From: Nannobrachium achirus
Lineage: Eukaryota > Chordata > Actinopteri > Myctophiformes > Myctophidae
Length of the DNA: 64,000 nucleotides
Direction of reading: 5' to 3'
Assembly (NCBI GenBank): GCA_963921795.1
Contig: OY997639.1
Span: forward strand, 48,884,395-48,948,394
The notes beneath the pieces were generated by a model. That model was not told the DNA's origin and searched no databases. It saw nothing but the letters and a program-made list of their open reading frames with translations. The translations under genes and the position numbers were made by a program. Every line of letters starts with the position of its first letter. Position 1 is the first letter of the stretch. Of the stretch, positions 1-11,006 are shown piece after piece.

Positions 1-89
<89 letters not shown>
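1..89. repeat. CA microsatellite, cut by window start
   Basis: Pure CA repeat from base 1, so its full length is unknown. Confidence 0.98.
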
Positions 90-90
<1 letters not shown>

Positions 91-373
91 GACCACCGCT
101 CAGTTCACACGGGTGTGATTTTTAGCTGGTCAGCAGGACCAGCTCTTTAAACAGATTACATTGTCCTGAGACATTCAGGGGACCTAGGGGACCTATTTGC
201 CGATTGGCTGTCCATGTCACATGGTCACCGAGCTCATGATCCATTGGCCAGGCCCTCCAGATCTGTACTGCTGTAATGACATATTTTGTCCAGCAGGGAG
301 CACCATTCCTTCACACTGAGGCGGTGCCTGTGGCCAGCCTGCTTGTGATAAATGAAACAGAGAAGAAAAGAGA

Positions 374-1418
374 GGTCTATACTTGAGTAAAAGTACAAAA
401 GTATTGGCATCAAAGTACAAAATGTTTGTATGATTGCTTGTAGATCGGCTATCATTCTTTGATTTTCACAAGTCATTGTTGACATCATCATCCATTTAAG
501 CTTTATAATTAGCTTCATACTAACATTAACATTATTTTTCTTCTTTCAATTCTAAACGTAGAGATTAGGTTATGAAAGGAAGGTGATTAGGTGATGAAAA
601 CTAGCAAAACTATAGCAGCCATTCACTTTAATCAACGCGATGCATCCAATGTAATTGTGATGAGGATGTCAAACAAACGTTAATCACGTCGTATTTAATT
701 ATACTTCATCTGTTACAGATGATTGTCCAAATAAACCGTACGTTATTTAAACTGTGAGCCATTTATAGACAATATGCAGTGTTGCCCTGGGCATCGTTGT
801 AGGCTGTAGTAGGTGATGTGTCACACCATCTGCATACCATCTGCATTAACATATGAACTGAACGAGTATGCAAGTTGTCAATGATTTAACTCTATGACCA
901 TGATATGGGCTTTGGTGTGAAGTCATGAAAATATCGTACCCTACACAATTTACAAAAGCAACACAAAGTACATTCATTGATGAGCTGCTTCTTCCTGTCA
1001 TCTGATCAGTGTCCACACAGTAGATTAATTCGAGTTGCATTTTAATATCAAATGAAACAGAGCAAAAACGATGTGCTGAATGAACCAATGCGAGTCTTTG
1101 AGAATTACAGTTAGTATCTTCACAAATAATGAGCACATTTCTAGAGACACGGTAACACATTCATTGTACTAAATGACAAGAAAGCATATATTTAGAACGA
1201 TATGTAGCAGTGAAATACCACAAGATTTTGGAAAATGCCTACAATCAATACACTTATTTGAACACCTTGGTTACATTAAGTTCTGCATAATGCGTACTTT
1301 CTGCTTTTGGTACATTTCAATACAAATACTTTTTATACTTGTACTCAAGTAAATTTTGAATACAAGTCTTCCACTTGTATGATACTTAAGTAAAGAATGC
1401 GAGTACTTTTCCCACTAC
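374..1418. mobile_element. hAT-type element, CAGTGGTG family, decayed
   Basis: Near the right end the sequence reads TACTTGTACTCAAGTAAATT, and it closes with TACTTTTCCCACTACTG, the terminal repeat of a widespread fish hAT family that also occurs intact at 42261-42798. The left side has ACTTGAGTAAAAGTACAAAA, but no clean left terminus is visible. A half palindrome module lies at about 436-457. The left boundary is approximate. Confidence 0.4.
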
Positions 1419-1536
1419 TGCCTAATAAGCATGCTAGTTTTAGTAAAATCAGACATCACAGATAGATTTATAGAGTAATAGGCTATATGGCAACTGTAAA
1501 CTTAGCAGGAGTCCTCCAGGCTATGGGGGAAAGTAG

Positions 1537-1751
<215 letters not shown>

Positions 1752-1904
1752 AGTGACAAAATTCATAGATCTAGAACACAGACTTCATAGATATAGAACA
1801 CAGAATATGTACAGTACAGTACAGTGAGGTACAGTATACAGTACAGTAAAGTACAGTAAGGTAATACGCAGTTATTACTGTTGTTTGAGCACGCCCGAGT
1901 TTTT

Positions 1905-2000
1905 TCAAAACTTTTTTTTTCCAAAAAACATTTTTTTCCAAAACTTTTTTTTTTTCAAAAAACATTTTTTTTTTTTTTCAAAAAACATTTTTTTTTTCAT
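1905..2000. repeat. A/T minisatellite TTTTTTTTCCAAAAAACA
   Basis: Repeats of a T run, C or CC, then AAAAAC, with a period of about 18-23 bases. The composition resembles the 53990 tract but the core differs (CC/C instead of GAG). Confidence 0.85.
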
Positions 2001-3075
2001 CTGACCAGCTTATATATTGACTGTGTCAATTCTTGTTTTTTACTGCATAACTGCAATATATGCACTTGCAAATCCATTTAAACAATCTCAAAATCCATAA
2101 CAAACAGAGCATAATCAGCAGTTATAATGCTCTTTAATGGTAACGTGCAATGAAACGTGCCATCGGGCCTGTTAAGATTGTGTCAAACTTGATGATATGA
2201 TACTGCCTAAAGCCTAACCTGAGTACTATACATGAACCCACAGTGAAAGCTGGGGAACATTAATCCTGATTTATTATAGTTCCATGCCTGTGTCGCTCAC
2301 TGAAAATAGCCCATCTACAATCTCCCAAGCTCGTGCTGTGATGTGTTGTTGTAGATCGTCTATTTTTGGTGCAACCAAACATAAATCAGGCATTAGACAG
2401 AGGATACAAGCCAACTACTTCATGTCACATTCTCCCTGTCAGAAAAGGGAGAAGATTAGAGTTTGGGACTCTTCTTCCTTGACAGAATTCATACAGTAAA
2501 AATGGATTTCACATAAGCCATGACAACCATGGAACAATAACTGACGCTGGCATTTCACTCTCGTTACGGCTTTGACGTGACAAACCCTTGCTGCCACCAG
2601 CCAGTGGTCAAATGTCAGTTTAAAGACACAGCTTGCTTCCTAGTTAAACTGACATATTGAAGTTAAACAATTCCCTTGACCGGAGGAACACAACTGTATA
2701 GTACTGTGAAATCTTTGTATAAAAATCTTTGTTTTTTCAATAAAAAGTTACAGTCCATGAGCTTTTATGTGCATTGTCTCTGAAAGTGCGAAAGTATTCT
2801 GTTGTAACATTTAAACCTCAAGCTTTGCAAAAAATAAATAAATAAAATAAGAAAAACCCCAAAACAGAAAACCAGTGTGACTTCTACTTCAAAATGATTT
2901 TCTGTTAATAAAACAAATATCGTTGCTGTTGGGAGGAATCCATATGTCCATAACCGTAAAAAATAAAATAAAAAATCACACCCGTGTGAACTGAGCGGTG
3001 GTTTACCCACCAACCCTCCCCCCTCCCCCCCTGTACTGTACTGTACATATTCTGTGTTCTATGAATTCTGTCACC

Positions 3076-3287
<212 letters not shown>

Positions 3288-3792
3288 GAAAACAGCGCCC
3301 CTCCCTTAACATGTGTGGTCATAAAAGGTACTACACCACATTCTTCAGGCTACATACAGACCCACCCACCCACATACAAACATACCTACACACACGGCCA
3401 CGCTATGGAGACGGTGTGACCACCGCTCAAAAAAGAATGTGTGTTCCAGACTCCCAGTGGATCCAATTAGTCCATGGGCCAGACCAGATAATGGTACCAA
3501 ATATGTTTTAATCGGCTACATACACATTTAGTCAAGGTAACAGAACAGAAATAGTGTTAAATACTGTAGTATGAAGTTCAAAAAACGCTGTCATCAGATT
3601 CCACACAATTTGCAATCTAAAGATCCCAAGGGGACCTCTGTGTGGAGTCTTATGCTCATCAGTAGCTGATGAGTAGTGATAGAAGGCAGAATGTTGCACC
3701 TTGCATGCACCCAAGAGGGTTAAGGTTAGGATACTTCCAAGTTTACAACTTTCCCAAATCCTAATGATTGTGTTTTTCATCCGATTGCCTCA

Positions 3793-3968
3793 AATTCGAT
3801 GTCGATGTTGGCTCTTCCTATCATTGTGAAGCAGAATTCACCAAGCATTGGATTGTTCACCCACTAATATGGAACGTGAGCTGGGTTAGACCGTCGTGAC
3901 AGGTTAGTTTTACCCTACTGATATGTTGTTGTTGCAATAGTAATCCCGCTCAGTACGAGAGGAACCTT
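3793..3968 (+). pseudogene. 28S rRNA fragment, degenerate
   Basis: It matches the conserved 3' part of large-subunit rRNA as I know it: GATGTTGGCTCTTCCTATCA, then GTGAAGCAGAATTCACCAAG, GGATTGTTCACCCACTAATA, GGTTAGTTTTACCCTACTGA, and CTCAGTACGAGAGGAACC, which spans the sarcin-ricin loop. Small deletions (for example in the GTCGTGAGACAGG region) show decay. No other rRNA lies around it, so this is an isolated insertion, not part of an rDNA array. Confidence 0.85.
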
Positions 3969-4166
3969 CCTGCCCTGGAATCAGCCAGCGTATACTGTCC
4001 GTGCGTAGGATGGCGTACATCGTAAAACCAGTGATGAAAAGAGAACACCAGCAGCCAATCAATGCTCTTCACTGGTCGAAAGTCCCCACTGACAGAAATT
4101 AATGGGTAAGACTGTATCCAGCAGATGGTAAACTCTATCTCTCTCTCGCGTGCGCGCGCACACACG

Positions 4167-4269
<103 letters not shown>

Positions 4270-4405
4270 AGTTCTAGATGACTAGCCCCTTCGGTGCCAC
4301 ACCATAATAATAATAATAATTTGGTTGCCACTCCTTGGTGATTTTTGTGTCACTGTATATTTGCACATACATGTAATGTGTCCTCTGCATTTACTACTAT
4401 ATAAC

Positions 4406-4603
4406 TAATGCCTCATTCACACTACAGATATAGTTGAACATTTTGCTTGGTAATTCAATGTAATCTCAATGGAAACCAGCTTTAAAGGCTGGGCGTGTCG
4501 GCTGTCCTTGGAATCCAGCCTTTAAAGCTGGTTTCCATTGAGATTACATTGAATTACCAAGCAAAACGTTCAACTATATATCTGTAGTGTGAATGAGGCA
4601 TTA
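4406..4603. mobile_element. fold-back MITE with TA flanks
   Basis: TAATGCCTCATTCACACTAC on the left and its complement on the right. Near-perfect arms of about 87 bases surround a short GC-rich centre. TA dinucleotides at 4406-4407 and 4602-4603 fit a Tc1/mariner-style target, but they are also part of the palindrome. Confidence 0.75.
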
Positions 4604-4619
4604 GAGCAGTGAGCAGCAT

Positions 4620-4772
4620 TCTGTGGCGCTCAGGGAGCAATTAGGGGTTAAGGGTCTTGCTCAGGGACACAGATCAACACATTGCTGGCCCGGCCGGGAA
4701 TCATACCTGGGACAATCAGGGCCTCTAGCTCCCCAGGCAGGCTCACTAAACCACTCAGCTATAGCCGCCCCA
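4620..4772 (-). mobile_element. tRNA-derived SINE, fragment
   Basis: The minus strand shows an A box TAGCTGAGTGG (4751-4761) and a B box GGTATGATTCC (4697-4707). The body contains TTAAGGGTCTTGCTCAGG, a phrase also present near 50042 in this window. I read it as a SINE and not a tRNA gene, because the spacing and flanks do not fold as a full tRNA. Confidence 0.55.
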
Positions 4773-4779
4773 GACCCAT

Positions 4780-6330
4780 AGCCTAACACTAATAACCTAC
4801 CAGTCAGCAAGGTCTATCTATCATATAAAAATCTATGAATAAAAAAATACAAGGTCTATCTATGAATAAAAAATATCACAACTAGTATTTGCCCACCTAG
4901 ATTGTACTGATTTGTAAAATGTCATGGGGTCTTTGCCCATGGACTAAATGCAGTTATTGAAACTCACAAACGTAATCACTTTCAACCTGGCTTCCATATT
5001 TTGAGCATGTCACTAACCTTTTCCAATTTATTTTTAAATGTATTCAAAAACAGCTAAAATAGCATAACATCACAATGGAATAGATTTGGAGCTTGAAGAA
5101 CGAAGAAAGAATTTTGCATGACCGTTTCATATGCCATAGTATAAAATAGTCATGGGGGTGGGGTTGGCATAACGATGAAATATGGAGATATAAGCCTTGG
5201 TTTCTGCGAGACAGCAATGACATCCTGTAGTCTCTGCGTGACATCTCTAAGGGTGATTGATCTAAAGCTAGACATTTTGTAGGCCTGCTTCAAAAGCTGA
5301 CACTGCTTATCACATGATCAGCAACAGAAGTACATTTGAATATTCTTCCTTGGACACAATGTTCTCAATCATGGTCTTTAAGATAACGTCCTATGTGACA
5401 CACTTTCCTCCCCGTTTCATTTTTATGCTTGAGCTCAGAGAACACAGACAGTATTAAAAACATGTAAAATGTCAAGTTTGCAAGATGTATCACACAGTAG
5501 ATGTATACATTATCCCCAAACATTTATCTGACAAGAGGAAATGATGCAGGAGAATCCATGACTCATAACGGCAGTTCTCCGTCTCTAAATCATAATATTG
5601 CATTGTAAGTATTCTGATCACAGTGCAGCCGTGCACCTTCCCTTAAAGGAGCCCCATTCTGAGCCAGCTGCTTTATGCAGGTTGAATCTAAATGACCTTT
5701 TATCTGATTTTCAAAGGTGCTAAACCATTTGTTGCACTCTTTTGTAGGATAGACTGCAAAACAAAATAGAAGAGAGAATCAATCAGTGCTGCAGTATATC
5801 AGGTTAACCATGGGTGGTACTATTAGATAAAAATGTATAAAGTGCAAATGTGAAACGTTGTTTTATTACTCACATCACTCTCAGGCTACATTCTGCTGCT
5901 GCTTGGTTAGTAAATTGAAAAATGACAACCATAAAATACAAACAGAAGAAGTTGCTAAATTCTTTGTCTTGGTCCACATAATATGCCTATTTTTTTTAAT
6001 AGCTCACAATAGCTATAGAATGAAATGTAACATTTTAGCCGCTATACTTTGGCAAAGGTCATGAGTATAGCATTAGGGTTAACCCATGGGGTATAGTGGA
6101 AGGGGAGTGCAATGAAGCAAAGCTCCTTCACTTCTAAAAATATGATTTTGATCAATTCAAATTAGTTTGTTTTCATATATTGACACAGCGATTTGGCTCA
6201 ATTGGTCGTGCTCGACGTGCTGCCTGTCAGCATAACAGCCAACGTCCGTGGCAGGTCTGTCCAATGCCTGTTAGTCAAAGGAACATGTTCTGCTCCCCTC
6301 GGGCAATAGGATCTAAACTCTAAGCTCTCT
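4780..6330. other. no gene seen
   Basis: AT-rich single-copy-looking sequence. At 6185-6260 there is a TTTGGCTCAATTGGTC phrase that faintly resembles a tRNA A box, without a convincing B box. Confidence 0.6.
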
Positions 6331-6334
6331 AGGA

Positions 6335-6961
6335 CATGTGTTTTCAAAGTGGGTGACAGGTTAGGGTTAGGGTACCCTGGGGTGCCGCGGCGGCAGTCCG
6401 GGGGTGCCGCGAGATAATTTGATAATGTTTGGAATTTATTTAGACACTTAGAAATATATTTAGTATCATTTTAAACTTGAAGTACAAAGTTATTTTCAGT
6501 CAGTTCTAACCAAAATGGCGATTATCTCAATGTTTTCCTCGCAACAAAATCACTGTTGGGCAGAAACCTCGTATCTCCAAGTTTCAAATGTGTATGTCAT
6601 TTGGTAAAGCAAAGCCCTGCTTCATCATACAAGACTGTTGCACAAAACAAGTGAAAACAGCCGATCTACAATCACACAACGCCTCGCGATGCGAGGCGTT
6701 GTGTGCTTGTAGATCTGCTGTTTTCACTAGTTTAGTACATTTTATAGATGATAAATACAAAACGAACGGTTTCCACCCGACAACGACGATAAACTATAAA
6801 TATAAGGTGCTGGGAGTGAAGTTTATAATGTAGGGGTAGCCTCGTATCCGCCCTCTTCCGGAAACCATTAGGAAGTTGGTCGTTTACAAGGCTAATGTAG
6901 TGCCTCGGATTAAAAAAATATTCATGGGGTGCCCTGAGACAAAAATGTTTGTGAACCCCTG
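6335..6961. mobile_element. hAT-type non-autonomous element with perfect 8-bp TSD
   Basis: It is bounded by perfect 8-bp direct repeats CTCTAGGA (6327-6334 and 6962-6969). The ends are CATGTGTTTTCAAAGT and TTTGTGAACCCCTG, imperfect terminal inverted repeats of hAT style. It has no transposase. It contains a full palindrome module at 6651-6726 and GGGGTGCCGCG repeats near the left end. A related fragment in opposite orientation lies at about 61878-62060. Confidence 0.85.
6651..6726. repeat. palindrome module, near perfect
   Basis: GTGAAAACAGCCGATCTACA ... TGTAGATCTGCTGTTTTCAC, with a GCCTCGC/GCGAGGC tip around a 3-base centre. The arms are about 36 bases. It is one of more than 20 copies in the window. 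Confidence 0.9.
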
Positions 6962-7525
6962 CTCTAGGAGATCCAAAACTCACGACGCGAACTGGGAAAC
7001 GTATGTGCTCGTATTTCAATAATGTAAACATATTCATTTTAATTCATTTACTGCCCAAGCCTGAGTTTTCCAAGTTATTCTCGATTTCTTTGCGTGCCGA
7101 GTTTACAGAGCTATTAATCAATTCAATTTGATTAAAAACAATCCAAAATCGGATCGCCGCTCTGGGGTTACTAAGTAACCTAGAGATAGTGCTTCCGTTC
7201 CGTCCTGGGCCCAGAAGCGGAACCGGATATGCATTTTTTTGGGGGGCGGGACAACATGTTTCTCTGTGGCCACTTTCAGCTGTTTACTTCCTTGTTAGAC
7301 AGCAATGCTAGCATGGATAACATTGAGCCTTTTGTAATCTTGAACAGACACTGCGACCACGCGGATCGTGTACGTTAAAAGGTGAGAAAATCACGGCATA
7401 TAAAGCTAAACATTTTCGGGGCAGTCAATGAGTCAATTGGATGAGCTAGCATGGTGTGGGATCTGAGGGTCCTGTGGAAGGTGAGTCCGAGTGCCGAGTC
7501 GGCCGAGTGCACCACAACAGCATAG

Positions 7526-7925
7526 CAGTGGCTCTCAACCTGTGGGTCGGGACCTCCAGGGGGTCCCCAAAATATTTTGGGGGGTCCCCAGATGATTAAC
7601 TTAATGGGCAACATTGTTTTCTCACTCAACAGTAAACAAACCAACATAACATTTAAGTGCATAGAGGAAGCATTTCTAAAGTGACAATTTAAGGACTTTT
7701 TAATACCTCTAAAATGACAAATTAAACATTGGCCAAATTATCAAATATTAGAGGCAGCATTGTGAAAATAGCTGATCTACATGCTCACAACGCCTCGCAA
7801 CTGCTATTTTCACAATAGAACAGTGTTATACAAAATGTAATGCCTCAACTCTCGTCAGGGTGGGGGGTCCCCAGTTCAAATATGGTTATTTTGGGGCCGC
7901 GGCCTGAAAAGGTTGAGAACCACTG
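7526..7925. mobile_element. hAT-type non-autonomous element, CAGTGGTTCTCAACC family
   Basis: The left end is CAGTGGCTCTCAACC and the right end is GGTTGAGAACCACTG, a near-perfect 15-base inverted repeat. The flanking octamers (CAGCATAG and CTTTATAG) match at only 5 of 8 positions, so the target duplication has decayed or the boundary is off. The interior has GGGGTCCCC tracts and a partly deleted palindrome module (7761-7816). Confidence 0.75.
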
Positions 7926-7959
7926 CTTTATAGGACAATGAAAGACAAACACCACTCTT

Positions 7960-8228
7960 CGGGCATCTAGTACGGATGCCTCCAGAGTGTATCCCTAGGG
8001 AGGTCCTCGCTGTATGTCCTATACTGGGAGGAGACCCCCTGGCAGAACAAGGACGAGATGGAGGGATTACATCTCCACACTGACCTGGGAGCGCCTCGGG
8101 ATCTCCCAGGAGGAAGTGGCTAACGTTGCTCAGGAGAGGGAAGACTGGAAATCTCTGTTGGAACTGTTACCCCCGCGACCCGATTCTGGATACGCGGTTG
8201 AAGATGGATGGATGGATGGATGGATGGA
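7960..8228 (+). mobile_element. Rex3/RTE-like LINE 3' end
   Basis: The coding remnant reads GRRPPGRTRTRWRDYIS and LTWERLGISQEEV, then LELLPPRPDSGY, the C-terminal end of a fish non-LTR retrotransposon protein. It finishes in a GATG tetranucleotide tail (about 8205-8226), typical of Rex3-type RTE elements. It is 5' truncated, as is usual. The ORF starting at 8014 is only part of it. Confidence 0.75.
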
Positions 8229-9044
8229 AACACCACCCTAATAACGGACCCTTTGTGAAGATGCGGACTGGTAAGCACTTGAGCTGTCTCAAAGCCCTGG
8301 GCTCAAGGCTCAAAAAGGGAAAGATAACATAGCAAAATAGGCAACAAGAAATGAGACGTGCTGGGGCATGAGGTGGAATCTAAATAGTTTTCAGACTGTA
8401 GAGGAAGTCAGAGACAAGATAAAGATAGAACCAACTGACAGCCAGCAAGAGAGAGATACTGTTCCCTTGTTCTCTGCCCCAGAATAAAATATTACATGTA
8501 CTGTTTAAATTAAGGAGCCCAATTACTCACTCACAAGCTAGAAGTGATCAAAAGGAAGCCCCTCTCTACTTTGCTGCGGCTCTTGGGATCTTCCTGAGGG
8601 GAGTTTTGGGGAGCGTGGGAGTTTTGTGACGGCCATGATGGAGGCTGTGAGTGAGTGCCAATGATGAATTTAGAACAATGAATGGTGTGATTGAAATCAC
8701 TAGTCATGCCCTCCAAGAGTTTCAGTTTGACACCCTGAATAGAAGACTCACTAGATCAGGGATTTACTACAGTGAATGAGCACTGGAGAGAGGAGAGAGA
8801 GAATGCTGCCCATTATCTGGACTGGGCTGTGATGGGCTGGCAAAAGGCATCTCTGTCCAACAGTATAAAGGATCTGGAGTGAGTCTGATACATCTGCAGC
8901 ATCAATAATGACCCAAAACATAAGGGTCAGTAGGTCACCCACCTCTCTCTGTAATTATGTCTAGGTCATTTCAAAAATGTTTATGTGGGGAGAAGGACTT
9001 TGTTTTATTATTTATGTTGAGTATACTGTATGTATGTTCTATGG

Positions 9045-9195
9045 CAGTGGTTCTCAACCTTTTCAGGCCGCGACCCCCAGAATAATCATATTTTAACTGG
9101 GGACCCCCCACCCTGACGAGCTCTATTTTGTATAACACGGTTGGTTCTATTGTGAAAATAGCATATCTACATGCTCACAACGCCTCGCAATTATC
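9045..9195. mobile_element. truncated hAT-type element, CAGTGGTTCTCAACC family
   Basis: It starts CAGTGGTTCTCAACCTTTTC and continues like the right half of 7526-7925 in reverse orientation, ending inside the palindrome module (ACGCCTCGCAA). The other half is missing. Confidence 0.65.
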
Positions 9196-9472
9196 AAGCA
9201 AGTATCAGTATCTTCCTGATCTGAACAGCTGTCTGTCTAGGCTAGGTGATTTGTGTATTCGATATTGTATGTAAAGCCAATGTATTCTTGCAGTTAGGGA
9301 CAGTAACCTGGCTGTCACACCGCGAGGTGGTCAGGCCTTTTTGGCTCTCTTCTGTATCCTGTAGTGTACAGGCTTTTGCTATGCTGTTTGCCATTCTTGG
9401 ATTATTCTGTTACTGCCTTCTAAAATAAACGCCTGGACATCAACGCATCACCGTTCTGGAATCATATTCTTA

Positions 9473-11006
9473 TTGCGACCGTAGGTCGCATTTACTACCA
9501 AAACCTCCACAGGCTGTCCGTCTGTCTGTCTGTCTGTCTGTCTGTCTGTGAGTCAGTCACACTTTTGCCCTGCTCATATCTCCACAACCGTTGCCCCCAT
9601 CCATGCCAAATTTTGCACACACACTCCTTACCTGCCAAACTACAACCTCCAAGGACCCCCAGAGCTCCAGGGACCCCCAGGTCCCTGGGGGACCCCCAGG
9701 TGTAAAAGAATGTCCGTCCGTGAGGCACACGTCACACGTCACACTTTTGCCCTGCTCATATCTCCACAACCGTTGCCCCCATCCATGCCACATTTTGCAC
9801 ACACACTCCTTACCTGCCAAACTACAACCTCCAAGGACCCCCGGAGCTTCAGGGACCCCCAGTTCCCTGGGGGACCCCCAGGTGTAAAAAATGACCAAAT
9901 GTGCAAAAATGACCAAATGACCACCCCAACGGGGCTGCTCACAGGGAATTCCTGGGGACCACCCACTCCTGCTGCTCCAGAACGGATGCAAAAGTGGTGA
10001 CGCCCCCAGTGGAGGACCCCCTCCACTGCAGCTCACATAAAATGCCGTAACTCTGCCTAGGAGCGTCCGGGAGAGCCGGGGCCGGTACCTATTCGTCCGC
10101 CAAGGCAACGCGGAGACCCCACCCCTCATTTCTCACATGGCCCTCTTCTAGCGCCACCTTCAGGCCGATTTTTAAAACACATTTTTGGCCACTGCTCCTA
10201 AAGTTTTGGCCCTAAAATCACGCAAATTGCTACACAGTATGTCTACACTCATCCCATCAACATGAATCTGTCCCATATAGCGCCACCTTCAGGCCGATTT
10301 TTAAAAACACATTTTTGGACACTGCTCCTACAGATTTTGCCCTAAAATCTCGAAAATCACTACACAGTATGTCTACACTCATGTCATCAACATGGATCAG
10401 GAAGATTGTGGAAAAACACATTTTTGCCCTATTTGTGGAGATAAGTGACCTACGGTCGCTTATCTCCCGATTAGGGAGTCTTACTGGTTAGTTATAGTTA
10501 GAGATTTAGAGTGAATTTCTTACTTAACAAAGCCATTATCTTTACCTTGTACCAATAGATAGCAATACATCTACAATGAACACTATTAATTGCGACCGTC
10601 AGGTCAATTCTCACATGGCCCTCTTCTAGCGCCACCATGAGGCCGATTTTTGCAAAACACATTTTTGGACACTGCTCCAACAATTTTTGCCCTAAAATCA
10701 CGCAAATCGGTACACAATATGTCTACACTCATCTCATCAACATGGATCTGTCCCATTTAGCGCCACCTTCATGCCGATTTTTTAAAACACATTTTTGGAC
10801 ACTTCTCCTACAGATTTGGCCCAAAAATCACGCGAATCGCTACACAGTATGTCTACACTCATGTCATCAACATGGATCTGTCCCATACAGCGCCACCATC
10901 AGGCCGAATTTTTCAAACACATTTTTGGACACTGCTCCTACAAATTTTGCCCTAAAATCACGCTGCGACCTGACGGTCGCTTATCTCCCGATTAGGGAGT
11001 CTTACT
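9473..11006. mobile_element. two unclassified tandem-repeat elements with GCGACC hairpins
   Basis: The first (9473-10486) starts TGCGACCGTAGGTCGCAT and ends with GACCTACGGTCGCTTATCTC then CGATTAGGGAGTCTTACTGG. The second (10591-11006) starts TGCGACCGTCAGGTC and has the same end. Internally there is a direct repeat of about 180 bp (from about 9557 and 9738) and approximately 130-bp units starting AGCGCCACCTTCAGGCCG (10149, 10278, 10628, 10758, 10889). A CTGT run lies at 9519-9551. No coding capacity is evident. Confidence 0.65.

Noticed and set aside
6185-6260. tRNA-like A box TTTGGCTCAATTGGTC
   Set aside because: There is no credible B box at the right spacing and no cloverleaf can be drawn.
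6359-6376. Telomere repeat (GGTTAGGGTTAGGG)
   Set aside because: Only about two units, located just inside a hAT element; too short to indicate interstitial telomeric DNA.
8751-8942. Minus-strand 63-codon ORF near 8.8 kb
   Set aside because: No similarity to a known domain comes to mind, there is no splice context, and it lies in repeat-rich gene-poor DNA.
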